Assembly: GCA_963815285.1 (NCBI GenBank)
Contig: CAWFGB010000005.1
Coordinates: 186,001 to 250,000, forward strand
Length of the DNA: 64,000 nucleotides
Direction of reading: 5' to 3'
Source of the DNA: JACCSI01 sp963815285
Lineage (GTDB): Bacteria > Acidobacteriota > Vicinamibacteria > Vicinamibacterales > UBA2999
This document shows, piece by piece, positions 1 through 10,152 of this stretch. Both the position numbers and the translations under genes were made by a program. The notes beneath the pieces were generated by a model. That model ran no database searches. It was not told the origin of the DNA and worked only from the letters and a program-made list of their open reading frames with translations. The number at the start of each line of letters is the position of its first letter. Within the stretch, counting starts at the first letter, position 1.

Positions 1-47
1 GCTACACCTGCCACCAGGGCGAACTGAAGCCGAAGTCGGCGCCATAG
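1..47 (+). CDS. C-terminal tail of an upstream gene, possibly a c-type cytochrome
   Basis: Only the last 14 codons are inside the window (bases 3-47, stop TAG at 45-47), reading YTCHQGELKPKSAP. The TCHQG run looks like the end of a CXXCH heme-binding motif whose first cysteine would lie just outside the window, and a CYTCHQG-type ending is common in reaction-centre-like cytochrome c proteins of Acidobacteriota. This is inference from a few residues. The reading could also be a chance open frame, since the usual gene upstream of rpsL is rpoC and this tail does not resemble RpoC. Confidence 0.35.
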   Translation, partial: YTCHQGELKPKSAP

Positions 48-356
48 GGCGCGGGCGAAGTGGGTGCCGGCCGAAGCCCACAGGTTGCACTGGCGAATTG
101 GCGGTTGAACGTTTGCGCACAAAGGCACCTTGGTGATATATTTCGTAGGTTCTCGTGGAGCCTAGGAAACCCTATCTAGGCCCCTTCAAGCGCTGTGACG
201 CACCTGCAGGACAGGTTCGCGTCCGCCAGCGCCGATAACAACAAGGTTTTAGGGTCATCAGCTTCGGGTGCCAAGCTTTCGAGCTTCTAGGCCCGTTGCG
301 CCACGTCGTCGCAGAGATGGCTTCTGCGTGCGTGTCTTTTTGTTTGTGGAGTGCTC
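48..356 (+). promoter_or_regulatory. Leader and probable promoter region of the ribosomal superoperon
   Basis: About 309 bases without a gene. A weak sigma-70-like pair is visible: TTGCGC at 113-118 and GATATA at 135-140, spacing 16. Downstream, GCCTAG (160-165) pairs with CTAGGC (176-181) around a 10-base loop and could form a leader hairpin. Nothing here resembles a known ribosomal-protein autoregulatory site strongly enough to name. A GGAG Shine-Dalgarno at 348-351 sets the rpsL start at 357. I see no other feature. Confidence 0.35.
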
Positions 357-731
<375 letters not shown>

Positions 732-807
732 CCGCTTACGGCGCTCGGCTTCGGCCCCTGGCTGAGAGCGCTGAGAGCTGGCAACCGATAGCTGAAAGCA
801 AAACGAT

Positions 808-1281
808 ATGCCTCGTAGACGAGAAATTGCGAAGCGCGAAATTCCCGTGGACGCCCTCTATGGCAGCCCGTTGGTGACGAAGTTCATCAACACGATCATG
901 CAGGAAGGCAAGCGCGCCACCGCGGAACGCATCCTGTATCAGAGCTTCGACATCATCAAGGAACGCAGCGGCGACGATCCGCTCAAGATTTTCAAGAAGG
1001 CCCTCGACAACGTAAAGCCGGCGCTCGAAGTGAAGTCGCGTCGCGTCGGCGGCTCCAACTACCAGGTGCCGATCGAGGTCAACCCGAATCGCCGGTTGTC
1101 GCTCAGCATCCGCTGGCTGGTGTCCTACGCGCGCTCACGCGGTGACGGCAAGACAATGCAGGAGAAGCTCGCGAACGAGCTGCTCGACGCGGCCAATCTG
1201 CGTGGGGGTGCGGTGAAGAAGCGCGAAGACACCCACCGCATGGCCGAAGCGAACAAGGCGTTCGCGCACTACCGCTGGTAA
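808..1281 (+). CDS. rpsG: 30S ribosomal protein S7
   Basis: Primary 16S rRNA-binding protein that nucleates the 30S head and lines the E site; 157 residues, standard for bacteria. The N-terminus MPRRREIAKREIP and the C-terminal YRW segment match the family. It follows rpsL after 76 bp containing degenerate GAGAGC/GATAGC-type repeats, and fusA begins four bases after its stop, so the two are almost certainly co-translated. In other bacteria S7 is the translational repressor of the str operon; no specific target is visible here. Confidence 0.97.
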   Translation: MPRRREIAKREIPVDALYGSPLVTKFINTIMQEGKRATAERILYQSFDIIKERSGDDPLKIFKKALDNVKPALEVKSRRVGGSNYQVPIEVNPNRRLSLSIRWLVSYARSRGDGKTMQEKLANELLDAANLRGGAVKKREDTHRMAEANKAFAHYRW

Positions 1282-1285
1282 TTCC

Positions 1286-3397
<2,112 letters not shown>

Positions 3398-3400
3398 CAC

Positions 3401-3429
3401 GTAGGGGCCGAGCAGGCTTGGCCCGCCAC
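3401..3429. repeat. Intergenic palindrome, family A, copy 1
   Basis: The gap between fusA and rpsJ holds GTAGGGGCCGAGC-AG-GCTTGGCCC, an inverted repeat of the GTAGGGGCCGAG/CTCGGCCC type. The same pattern recurs between many gene pairs of this superoperon. It occupies the place where tuf would be expected. Confidence 0.7.
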
Positions 3430-3443
3430 CCGAAGGAACAGTG

Positions 3444-3770
3444 ATGTTAGGCGACAAAATTCGCATTCGATTGAAGGCCTACGACGCGCGCGTGCTCGAC
3501 CAGAGCACCGGCGAGATCGTGGAAACGGCCAAGCGCACCGGCGCCCGCCTCGCGGGACCGATTCCGCTGCCGACCGAGATCAACAAGTGGACGGTCCTGC
3601 GTTCGCCGCACGTGGACAAGAAGTCACGCGAGCAGTTCGAGGTCCGGACGCACAAGCGGCTCATCGACATCTTCGAGCCGACGCCGCAGACGGTGGATGC
3701 GCTGATGAAGCTGGATCTGCCTGCGGGTGTGGACGTCGAGATCAAGGCGTTCGGCAAGGATCACAAGTAG
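3444..3770 (+). CDS. rpsJ: 30S ribosomal protein S10
   Basis: Head protein of the 30S subunit and, in other bacteria, the NusE antitermination partner; 108 residues. IRIRLKAYDARVLDQSTGEI and GPIPLPT are typical. An in-frame GTG at 3441 directly precedes the ATG at 3444; the ATG is preferred because AAGGAA (3433-3438) is then spaced about six bases. First gene of the S10 part of the cluster, directly after fusA rather than after tuf. Confidence 0.97.
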   Translation: MLGDKIRIRLKAYDARVLDQSTGEIVETAKRTGARLAGPIPLPTEINKWTVLRSPHVDKKSREQFEVRTHKRLIDIFEPTPQTVDALMKLDLPAGVDVEIKAFGKDHK

Positions 3771-3776
3771 GGATCG

Positions 3777-3791
3777 CGGGTCCATGACCCG
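3777..3791. repeat. Short hairpin between rpsJ and rplC
   Basis: CGGGTC (3777-3782) pairs perfectly with GACCCG (3786-3791) around the loop CAT. Its position between two genes of one operon resembles the other hairpins of this region, although its sequence is not clearly of family A or B. Confidence 0.55.
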
Positions 3792-3808
3792 GCGATGGGA
3801 ACCGAGAA

Positions 3809-4492
3809 ATGGTGAACGGAATCATCGGTAAGAAGGTCGGCATGACGCAGCTGTTCCTCGAAGACGGCACGGTCGCGCCGGCCACCGTCCTCGAAGCCGG
3901 GCCATGCATCGTCGTCCAGGGCAAGACGGCGCAGACCGACGGCTATGAGGCAGTGCAGATTGGCCTGGTCGAAGCCAAGCCGTACAAGGCCAACAAGGCG
4001 GTCGCCGGGCATTTCAAGAAGGCCAACGTGCCGCCGACGCGCGTGCGTCGCGAAGTGAAGCTGACGAGCGGCGCCGAGGCGCCGAAGCTCGGTGACCAGG
4101 TGCTGGTCTCGATCTTCAATGCCGGCGAGCGGGTTGACGTCATCGGCACGAGCAAAGGCCGCGGCTTCCAGGGCACGGTCAAGCGTCACCACTTCCGCGG
4201 CGGCGACGATACCCACGGATCGATGTTCCATCGCGCTCCCGGCTCGATTGGCGCCTCGTCGTACCCGTCGCGCGTCATCAAGGGCATGCGCATGCATGGG
4301 CACATGGGCATGGACCGGGTGACGACACGCAACTTGAAGGTGCTGCGGGTGGACGCTGAGAACAATTTGATCGTGGTGCGTGGCGCGGTGCCCGGCGCCA
4401 ACGGTGGCTATGTGCTGATTCGCAAGGCCGTCGCGGCCAAGCCGGAGCCGAAACCGCAGCTGCAAGAGAAGCCGAAAAAGGGCAAGAAGTAA
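3809..4492 (+). CDS. rplC: 50S ribosomal protein L3
   Basis: Early-assembly 23S rRNA-binding protein whose long loop reaches toward the peptidyl-transferase centre; 227 residues. The start MVNGIIGKKVGMTQLF and the loop region KRHHFRGG...THGSMFHRAPGSIG are family hallmarks, and the glutamine in GFQGTVKRH is the residue methylated by PrmB in E. coli. The lysine/proline-rich C-terminal tail after about residue 208 is a modest extension. Preceded by a 38-bp gap with a hairpin. Confidence 0.97.
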   Translation: MVNGIIGKKVGMTQLFLEDGTVAPATVLEAGPCIVVQGKTAQTDGYEAVQIGLVEAKPYKANKAVAGHFKKANVPPTRVRREVKLTSGAEAPKLGDQVLVSIFNAGERVDVIGTSKGRGFQGTVKRHHFRGGDDTHGSMFHRAPGSIGASSYPSRVIKGMRMHGHMGMDRVTTRNLKVLRVDAENNLIVVRGAVPGANGGYVLIRKAVAAKPEPKPQLQEKPKKGKK

Positions 4493-4530
4493 CGCCCGGG
4501 CGATTGTAGGCGCGGCCGCTGGCCGGGCCG
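4493..4530. repeat. Palindromic spacer between rplC and rplD
   Basis: The gap starts with a perfect 10-bp palindrome, CGCCCGGGCG (4493-4502). A degenerate copy of the GTAGG...GGCCG...CGGGCC pattern follows, probably a decayed family A element. Confidence 0.45.
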
Positions 4531-4540
4531 GAGAGTGTTC

Positions 4541-5161
4541 ATGACCGTTGATGTAGTCAACAACGAAAACAAGAAGGTCGGCTCGTTCGATGTGAGCGAC
4601 GAAGTGTTCGGCGGCCGCGTCAAGGTCGATCTGATTCACGAGTCGGTTATTCGCGCGAATGCGGCCGAGCGCCGCGGCACGGCCGCGACCAAGAACCGCG
4701 CGCTCGTCAGCGGCAGTGGCAAGAAGCCGTGGCGCCAGAAGGGCACCGGCCGCGCCCGGGCCGGCGAAACGCGCAACCCGTTGTGGCGCAAGGGCGGCAC
4801 GGTGTTCGGCCCGCAGCCCCGCAGCTACGACTATCAGCTGCCGAAGAAAGTGGAAAAGGGCGCGCTCCGTGCCGCGCTGGCGTCGAAGCTGCAGGGCGGC
4901 GACGTCATCGTGGTCGATGCGCTCAGCGCGAGCGAGATCAAGACGCGGGCGGCGGCCGGCCTGCTCAAGACACTCGGCGTCGACGGTAAGGCGCTGATTG
5001 TCGATGTGCACCCCGAAGAGAAGTTCGCGCTGTCGGTGCGCAACGTCGCCGGCGTGCGGATGCTGCCCAGCAACCGCGTCAGCGCGCGCGACGTCATGGA
5101 CACCCGCAAGGTCGTGCTGACGCAGGCCGCGCTGGAGAAGCTGCAGGAAGTGCTGTCATGA
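4541..5161 (+). CDS. rplD: 50S ribosomal protein L4
   Basis: 23S rRNA-binding protein lining the exit tunnel; 206 residues from the ATG at 4541, which has GGAG (4530-4533) seven bases upstream. An in-frame GTG at 4535 is too close to that site. The tunnel loop WRQKGTGRARAGETRNPLWRKGG is intact, without macrolide-resistance-type deletions. Its stop overlaps the rplW start by four bases (ATGA), indicating translational coupling. Confidence 0.96.
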   Translation: MTVDVVNNENKKVGSFDVSDEVFGGRVKVDLIHESVIRANAAERRGTAATKNRALVSGSGKKPWRQKGTGRARAGETRNPLWRKGGTVFGPQPRSYDYQLPKKVEKGALRAALASKLQGGDVIVVDALSASEIKTRAAAGLLKTLGVDGKALIVDVHPEEKFALSVRNVAGVRMLPSNRVSARDVMDTRKVVLTQAALEKLQEVLS

Positions 5162-5448
5162 AACTCACTGACGTGATCCGGCGCCCGCTCATCACCGAGA
5201 AGACGACCATCCTCCGCGAGGACGGCCGCACCGTGGTGTTCGAAGTGGCGCGTGACGCGAACAAGGTTCAGATCCGGCAGGCGGTCGAGAAGCTCCTCGG
5301 CGCCAAGGTGTCCGACGTGCGGACCGCCAATACGCAAGGCAAGTTGAAGCGCCAGGGCCGTTTCGTCGGTCGGCGCAACGACTGGAAGAAGGCCTACGTG
5401 AAATTACGCGAGGGAGAAAAGCTCCCCGACTTCCTGGAGGGCGCCTAA
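5158..5448 (+). CDS. rplW: 50S ribosomal protein L23
   Basis: Exit-tunnel rim protein that docks trigger factor and SRP; 96 residues. IRRPLITEKTT at the N-terminus and the loop region with GKLKRQGRFVGRRNDWKKAYV are characteristic. Its ATG overlaps the rplD stop by four bases. A family A palindrome follows. Confidence 0.96.
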   Translation: MKLTDVIRRPLITEKTTILREDGRTVVFEVARDANKVQIRQAVEKLLGAKVSDVRTANTQGKLKRQGRFVGRRNDWKKAYVKLREGEKLPDFLEGA

Positions 5449-5456
5449 ACCGTCCA

Positions 5457-5485
5457 GTAGGGGCCGAGCCCGCCTCGGCCCGCTC
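5457..5485. repeat. Intergenic palindrome, family A, copy 2
   Basis: GTAGGGGCCGAGC-CCG-CCTCGGCCC between rplW and rplB, the same pattern as the copy after fusA. The CCGAG and CTCGG arms can form a stem. Confidence 0.7.
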
Positions 5486-5508
5486 ATCGGGCGACAGGAC
5501 ATCGCATC

Positions 5509-6333
5509 ATGCCTATCCGCAAATACAAGCCGACCTCTCCGGGGCGCCGTCAGATGACGGTGCAGACCTACGACGAGATTACGACCAGCGAGCCGTATCG
5601 CCCGCTCACCGAGACGCTGAAGAAGTCCGGCGGGCGCAACAACACCGGCGAGATCACGATGTGGTGGCGCGGTGGCGGCCACAAACGGCTCTATCGGATC
5701 ATCGATTTCAAGCGGGACAAGAAAGATATTCCCGGCACGATCTCGACCATCGAGTACGACCCGAACCGGTCCGCGCGCATCGCGCTCGTGACCTACGCGG
5801 ACGGCGACAAGCGCTACATCCTGCAGCCGATGGGACTCAAGGTGGGCGACACCATCGTCGCCGGCGACGCCGTCGATATCCTTCCGGGCAATTGCCTGCC
5901 GCTCAAGAACATCCCGCAGGGCACGATGGTCCACAACGTGGAGCTCAAGCCCGGACGCGGCGGTCAGATGGCGCGCAGCGCCGGCGCTGGCGTGCAGGTC
6001 GTCGCCAAAGAAGGCGACTACGTGTCGGTCAAGATGCCGTCCGGTGAGATCCGCAAGGTGTATCAGGATTGTCTGGCGACCGTGGGCCAGGTCGGCAATC
6101 TCGATCACGAGAACGTGTCGGTCGGCAAGGCCGGTCGGTCACGCTGGAAAGGCAAGCGCCCGCACGTGCGAGGCGTGGCCATGAACCCGGTCGATCACCC
6201 CCTCGGCGGTGGCGAAGGCAAGACGTCCGGTGGCCGTCACCCGGTGACCCCGTGGGGGGTGCCGACCAAGGGTTACAAGACGCGCAACCCGAAGGCGAGT
6301 GACAAGTTCATCGTCCAGCGCCGGACGAAGTAG
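5509..6333 (+). CDS. rplB: 50S ribosomal protein L2
   Basis: Core 23S rRNA-binding protein needed for subunit joining and peptidyl transfer; 274 residues, full length. The C-terminal segment GVAMNPVDHP...GGGEG is present with the key histidine in VDHP; the following residue is leucine where E. coli has histidine, a substitution tolerated elsewhere. The positively charged C-terminus ends DKFIVQRRTK. Flanked by family A and B palindromes. Confidence 0.97.
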   Translation: MPIRKYKPTSPGRRQMTVQTYDEITTSEPYRPLTETLKKSGGRNNTGEITMWWRGGGHKRLYRIIDFKRDKKDIPGTISTIEYDPNRSARIALVTYADGDKRYILQPMGLKVGDTIVAGDAVDILPGNCLPLKNIPQGTMVHNVELKPGRGGQMARSAGAGVQVVAKEGDYVSVKMPSGEIRKVYQDCLATVGQVGNLDHENVSVGKAGRSRWKGKRPHVRGVAMNPVDHPLGGGEGKTSGGRHPVTPWGVPTKGYKTRNPKASDKFIVQRRTK

Positions 6334-6344
6334 GACCCCTGTCG

Positions 6345-6366
6345 CGGCCGGTCTTCAGACCGGCCG
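6345..6366. repeat. Intergenic palindrome, family B, copy 1
   Basis: CGGCCGGTCT (6345-6354), TC, AGACCGGCCG (6357-6366): a perfect 10-bp stem between rplB and rpsS. The 26-base stretch 6339-6364 is identical to 62473-62498 inside nadB, which makes this a dispersed repeat and not just a local hairpin. Confidence 0.8.
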
Positions 6367-6382
6367 TTGGTGAGAGCTGAAT

Positions 6383-6682
6383 ATGAGTCGTTCACTGAAG
6401 AAAGGCCCGTTCGTCGACACGCCACTGCTCGAGAAGGTCGAGGCGATGAATCGCGCGGGCGACAAGAAGGTCATCAAGACGTGGTCGCGTCGCTCGACCG
6501 TGATTCCCGAGATGGTGGGGCACACGCTCGCCGTGCACAACGGCAAGAAGTTCGTGCCGGTCTACATCACGGAAAACATGGTGGGGCACAAGCTCGGCGA
6601 ATTTTCGCCAACGCGCCAGTTCAAGGGCCACGCCGCCAAGTCGGACAAGGCCGCGGCGTCCGCTCCGGCGGGAAAGAGCTAA
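6383..6682 (+). CDS. rpsS: 30S ribosomal protein S19
   Basis: 30S head protein near the A site that contacts S13; 99 residues. MSRSLKKGPFVD, TWSRRSTVIPEMVGHTLAVHNGK and GHKLGEFSPTRQFKGH are family signatures. The last dozen residues are alanine/lysine-rich. Start ATG at 6383 follows a family B hairpin; rplV begins three bases after the stop. Confidence 0.97.
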   Translation: MSRSLKKGPFVDTPLLEKVEAMNRAGDKKVIKTWSRRSTVIPEMVGHTLAVHNGKKFVPVYITENMVGHKLGEFSPTRQFKGHAAKSDKAAASAPAGKS

Positions 6683-6685
6683 GTC

Positions 6686-7144
6686 ATGGTTCGAGCGCAG
6701 GCCACAGCGAAATACGTGCGCACGTCCTCGCAGAAGGCCGGACTCGTGTGCGATCTGATCCGCGGCAAGGACATCAACCGCGCGCTGTCCGCGTTGCAGT
6801 TCAGCAAGAAGTCCGTCGCCCGGGACGTCGCCAAGGTACTACGATCGGCGGTCGCCAACGCGCAGCAACAGGACGGCTTCGGTGGCGATGTCGAGCGGCT
6901 GTTCGTCTCGAAGGCGCACGCCGACAATGGGCCGTCGATGAAACGTGTGCGGCCAGCGCCGATGGGCCGTGCGTTTCGCATCATCAAGCGGACCGCGCAT
7001 CTGACCATCGAAGTGACGGAGCGTCCGCAGGTCATCAAGGCCGTGGCCGCCGACGACAGCGCCAAACCGAAGCGGGCGAAAAAGACGGCCACCAGCACGA
7101 AGGCCGCGAAGGGCACGAAGGCACGCAAGGCGGCACAGGTGTAG
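6686..7144 (+). CDS. rplV: 50S ribosomal protein L22 with basic C-terminal tail
   Basis: Exit-tunnel protein; the L22 core occupies residues 1 to about 115, with the tunnel hairpin around RVRPAPMGRAFRI. At 152 residues it is longer than the usual 110-120, the excess being a lysine/alanine/threonine-rich low-complexity tail from about residue 120. The tail probably lies on solvent-exposed rRNA. The end of the gene abuts a family A palindrome. Confidence 0.95.
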   Translation: MVRAQATAKYVRTSSQKAGLVCDLIRGKDINRALSALQFSKKSVARDVAKVLRSAVANAQQQDGFGGDVERLFVSKAHADNGPSMKRVRPAPMGRAFRIIKRTAHLTIEVTERPQVIKAVAADDSAKPKRAKKTATSTKAAKGTKARKAAQV

Positions 7145-7149
7145 GGCAG

Positions 7150-7177
7150 GTAGGAGCCGAGCATGCTCGGCCCCGAC
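7150..7177. repeat. Intergenic palindrome, family A, copy 3
   Basis: GTAGGAGCCGAGC-AT-GCTCGGCCCC before rpsC; the CCGAGC/GCTCGG arms are perfect. The element contains an ATG (7163) in frame with rpsC, which creates a spurious N-terminal extension of that gene. Confidence 0.75.
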
Positions 7178-7213
7178 CAGGGCATCGTTCGCCCAAAGGC
7201 AAAGGGAGCATTT

Positions 7214-7936
7214 GTGGGTCAGAAAGTCCACCCGTACGGGTTTAGGCTCGGGTTCAACAAAACCTGGAAATCACGCTGGTTCGCCGACAAGGACTACGCG
7301 TCGCTGCTGCACGAGGATCTGGCGCTCAAGCGCGATCTGAAGAAGCGATTTCAGCATGCGGGCGTCGCCAAGATCGAGATCGAGCGCGCTGCCAACAAGC
7401 TGAAGATCGATGTCCACACGTCGCGGCCGGGCATCATCATCGGCCGCAAGGGCCAGGAAGTCGACAAACTGAAGCAGGAGATCCAGAAGCGGACCAACCG
7501 CGAGGTCTTCATCAACATCCAGGAGATCCAGAAGCCCGAACTCGACGCGCAGCTGATTAGCGAATCGGTGGCCATGCAGCTCGAGAAGCGCGTGGCGTTC
7601 CGGCGCGCCATGCGCAAGGCGGTGGAGTCTGCGCTGCGCTTCGGCGCACGTGGCATCAAGGTGCGGGTGTCGGGTCGTCTCAACGGCGCGGAGATCGCGC
7701 GCTCCGAGTGGTATCTGCACGGACAGCTCCCGCTGCAGACACTGCGCGCCGACATCGATTACGGCTTTGCCGAAGCGAACACGACCTACGGGCAGATCGG
7801 CGTCAAGGTGTGGCTCTACAAGGGCGAGCGTCTGACGCCGCGCGTCGGCCGTGAAGAGGAATACGGCGGCCGGGTGGATCGAGGCGATCGGGATCGCGGA
7901 CCCCGGCGTGATCGTCCCCGGCCGGATGCGAGATAA
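7214..7936 (+). CDS. rpsC: 30S ribosomal protein S3
   Basis: Protein of the mRNA entry tunnel with mRNA helicase activity; 240 residues from the GTG at 7214, giving MGQKVHPYGFRLG. AAGGGAG at 7202-7208 is an excellent Shine-Dalgarno for it. An upstream in-frame ATG at 7163 would add 17 residues encoded mostly by a palindromic repeat and is rejected. The type II KH motif IIGRKGQEVDKLK is clear. The C-terminus is arginine/aspartate-rich (RGDRDRGPRRDRPRPDAR), longer and more charged than in E. coli. Confidence 0.96.
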   Translation: MGQKVHPYGFRLGFNKTWKSRWFADKDYASLLHEDLALKRDLKKRFQHAGVAKIEIERAANKLKIDVHTSRPGIIIGRKGQEVDKLKQEIQKRTNREVFINIQEIQKPELDAQLISESVAMQLEKRVAFRRAMRKAVESALRFGARGIKVRVSGRLNGAEIARSEWYLHGQLPLQTLRADIDYGFAEANTTYGQIGVKVWLYKGERLTPRVGREEEYGGRVDRGDRDRGPRRDRPRPDAR

Positions 7937-7944
7937 CAGGGATG

Positions 7945-7964
7945 GGCCGGTCTTCAGACCAGCC
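7945..7964. repeat. Intergenic palindrome, family B, copy 2
   Basis: GGCCGGTCT-TC-AGACCAGCC between rpsC and rplP. Central GGTCTTCAGACC is identical to other family B copies; the outer arm has one mismatch. Confidence 0.7.
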
Positions 7965-7997
7965 GAGCGACACGACGGATAGAGAAGGATTGACATC

Positions 7998-8423
7998 ATG
8001 TTGATGCCAAAGAAGGTCAAGTATCGGAAACAGCAGCGCGGCCGGATGACCGGCAAGGCGTGGCGCGGAGGTGATGTCTCGTTCGGAGACTTCGGCCTCA
8101 AGGCCCTGGAGCCGTGCTGGCTGACCGATCGGCAGATCGAAGCGGCGCGCGTCGCCATGACGCGTGCGATCAAGCGTGGCGGCAAGATCTGGGTGCGCGT
8201 GTTTCCCGATAAGCCAATTACCAAGAAGCCGCAGGAAACCCGCATGGGTAAGGGCAAGGGCGCGCCCGAGGGCTGGGTCGCGGTGATCAAGCCGGGACGG
8301 ATCCTCTTCGAGATGGAGGGGGTGTCCGAGCTCGACGCGCGACACGCGATGACGCTGGCGGCCTCGAAGCTGCCCATCAAGACCAAGTTCGCGACCCGAT
8401 TCGGGATGGAGAAAGCGTCATGA
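7998..8423 (+). CDS. rplP: 50S ribosomal protein L16
   Basis: Organises the A-site tRNA-binding region of 23S rRNA; 141 residues. MLMPKKVKYRKQQRGRM at the start and RMGKGKGAPEGWVAVIKPGRI in the centre are diagnostic. The arginine in PEGWV corresponds to the neighbourhood of the E. coli hydroxylation site. Its stop overlaps the rpmC start by four bases. Confidence 0.97.
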   Translation: MLMPKKVKYRKQQRGRMTGKAWRGGDVSFGDFGLKALEPCWLTDRQIEAARVAMTRAIKRGGKIWVRVFPDKPITKKPQETRMGKGKGAPEGWVAVIKPGRILFEMEGVSELDARHAMTLAASKLPIKTKFATRFGMEKAS

Positions 8424-8611
8424 CGAAAGCAGTCGAGCTGAGGGAACTGGATAGCGACACGCTCGAGACGAAGGCTCGGGAGCTCGACGATCAGCTGTTC
8501 CGCATGCGCATTCAGAAATCGATGGGGCAGCTCGAGGCGCCCGGCAAGATCCGGAACGTGCGCCGGGAGCTGGCGCGCATTCAGACCGTTCTCAGAGAAA
8601 AGGCGAAGTAA
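8420..8611 (+). CDS. rpmC: 50S ribosomal protein L29
   Basis: Small two-helix protein beside the exit tunnel, 63 residues. LRELDSDTLETKARELDDQLFRMR and the closing helix ARIQTVLREK are typical. It is tightly packed between rplP (ATGA overlap) and rpsQ (two-base gap), consistent with coupled translation. Confidence 0.96.
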   Translation: MTKAVELRELDSDTLETKARELDDQLFRMRIQKSMGQLEAPGKIRNVRRELARIQTVLREKAK

Positions 8612-8613
8612 CC

Positions 8614-8868
8614 ATGAGCGCGAAAGCGGAACTGCAGGGCGTCGTCGTCAGCGCCAAGATGCAGAAGAGCGTGGTGGTGGCAGTGGAACGCCGGGTGCAG
8701 CATCCGGTCTATGGGAAGACGCAGAAGCGGACGTCCACGTTCCTGGCCCACAACGAGGACGACGCCGCGAAGAAGGGCGACAAGGTCGCGATTGCCGAGA
8801 GCCGTCCGCTCAGCCGGCGCAAACGCTGGACCGTGACGCGCGTGATCGAACGCGCGCCGCAGGTATAG
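8614..8868 (+). CDS. rpsQ: 30S ribosomal protein S17
   Basis: Early-assembly OB-fold protein of the 30S body, 84 residues. GVVVSAKMQKSVVVAVERRVQHPVYGK and the ESRPLSRRKRW segment match the family. It starts two bases after rpmC. GGAGGAGAG after its stop provides the rplN Shine-Dalgarno. Confidence 0.97.
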   Translation: MSAKAELQGVVVSAKMQKSVVVAVERRVQHPVYGKTQKRTSTFLAHNEDDAAKKGDKVAIAESRPLSRRKRWTVTRVIERAPQV

Positions 8869-8880
8869 GAGGAGAGCGCC

Positions 8881-9249
8881 ATGATTCAGATGCGATCGAT
8901 CCTCGACGTCGCGGACAACTCCGGGGCGCGCAGGGTCTCGATGATTCAGCCGCTCGGCGGCTCTACCGGACGCTACGCCCGGCTCGGCGACACGATCACC
9001 GCGAACGTGAAGGAAGCCGCGCCAGAGTCGAACGTCAAGAAGGGCTCCGTGGTCAAGGCCGTAGTCGTGCGCGTCCGGAAGGAGCAGCGCCGGAAGGATG
9101 GCAGCTATATCCGGTTCGACCGCAACGCCGTGGTGCTCATCAACGACCAAGGGGAGCCGATTGGCACGCGCGTGTTCGGCCCCGTGGCGCGCGAGCTGCG
9201 TGAGCGAAAGTTCATGAAGATCATCTCGCTCGCGCCGGAGGTTCTGTAA
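8881..9249 (+). CDS. rplN: 50S ribosomal protein L14
   Basis: Interface protein contacting 16S rRNA and docking silencing factor RsfS; 122 residues, the canonical length. MIQMRSILDVADNSGARR and GTRVFGPVARELRER are diagnostic. A strong GGAGGAGAG ribosome-binding site sits at 8868-8876. The stop TAA shares one base with the rplX start. Confidence 0.98.
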   Translation: MIQMRSILDVADNSGARRVSMIQPLGGSTGRYARLGDTITANVKEAAPESNVKKGSVVKAVVVRVRKEQRRKDGSYIRFDRNAVVLINDQGEPIGTRVFGPVARELRERKFMKIISLAPEVL

Positions 9250-9581
9250 TGCCGAAGCTGATGACGCCCGTCCGCAAGAACGACATGGTGGTCGTGCGGG
9301 CCGGCAAGGATCGCGGCAAGCGTGGCCGCGTGCTCCGTGTGCTGGCGGAGAAGAATCGCGTGGTGGTCGAAGGGGTGAACATGATCAAGCGTCACACCCG
9401 ACCCAACCCGCAAAAGAACATCAAGGGCGGCATCATCGAGCGCGAGGCGCCGATTCATGCTTCGAACGTGATGTTGCTGGATCCCGATAGCAATGAAGCG
9501 TCGCGCGTCGGCGTCAAGACCCTGGCCGACGGGCGCCGCGTGCGCATCGCCCGCAAGAGCGGGACGACGGTGGATAAATGA
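9249..9581 (+). CDS. rplX: 50S ribosomal protein L24
   Basis: KOW-domain assembly initiator, 110 residues. The motif VRAGKDRGKRGRVLRV near residues 16-31 and NMIKRHTRPNPQ are characteristic. Overlaps rplN by one base and rplE by four, so the three are translationally coupled. Confidence 0.97.
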   Translation: MPKLMTPVRKNDMVVVRAGKDRGKRGRVLRVLAEKNRVVVEGVNMIKRHTRPNPQKNIKGGIIEREAPIHASNVMLLDPDSNEASRVGVKTLADGRRVRIARKSGTTVDK

Positions 9582-10138
9582 TGAAAGCCCAACCCAAGAG
9601 CCGCCTGCGCGAGAAGTACCAGGGCGAGGTGATTCCCGCGCTGCAGAAAGAATTCGGCTACAAGAACGTCAATGCCGTCCCGAAGATCAAGAAGGTCGTG
9701 GTCAATATGGGCCTCGGCGAGGCGACGCAGAACGCCAAGATCATCGATACCGGAGCCGACGAGCTCTCGCGGATCACCGGCCAGAAGGCTGCCGTGCGCC
9801 GTGCCAAGAAGTCGATCGCCCAGTTCAAGGTCCGCCAGGGGATGCCGATTGGCGCCATGGTCACGTTGCGGGGCGAGCGGATGTACGAGTTTCTCGATCG
9901 GCTGATGAACATCAGCTTGCCGCGCGTGCGCGACTTTCGCGGCGTGTCGCCCAAGGGGTTCGACGGCCGCGGCAACTTCACGCTCGGTCTGCGTGATCAG
10001 CTGATTTTCGTCGAGATCGATTACCTCAAGGTGGACAAAGCGCGCGGGATGAACATCTCGGTGGCGACCACCGCCAAGACCGACGAGGAAGCGCGCAAGC
10101 TGCTGCAGTTCCTCGGTATGCCGTTTCGACAGAGCTAA
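9578..10138 (+). CDS. rplE: 50S ribosomal protein L5
   Basis: 5S rRNA-binding protein of the central protuberance; 186 residues. Family signatures include KVVVNMGLGEA and the P-site loop around FRGVSPKGFDGRGNFTLG. Two consecutive ATG codons (9578, 9581) are possible starts; the first overlaps the rplX stop by four bases. Confidence 0.97.
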   Translation: MMKAQPKSRLREKYQGEVIPALQKEFGYKNVNAVPKIKKVVVNMGLGEATQNAKIIDTGADELSRITGQKAAVRRAKKSIAQFKVRQGMPIGAMVTLRGERMYEFLDRLMNISLPRVRDFRGVSPKGFDGRGNFTLGLRDQLIFVEIDYLKVDKARGMNISVATTAKTDEEARKLLQFLGMPFRQS

Positions 10139-10152
10139 CAGGAGAGAGTTAC

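Noticed and set aside
3761..5011. 416-residue minus-strand frame across rplC and rplD
   Set aside because: Shadow of two certain ribosomal genes; no ribosome-binding site or recognisable motif.
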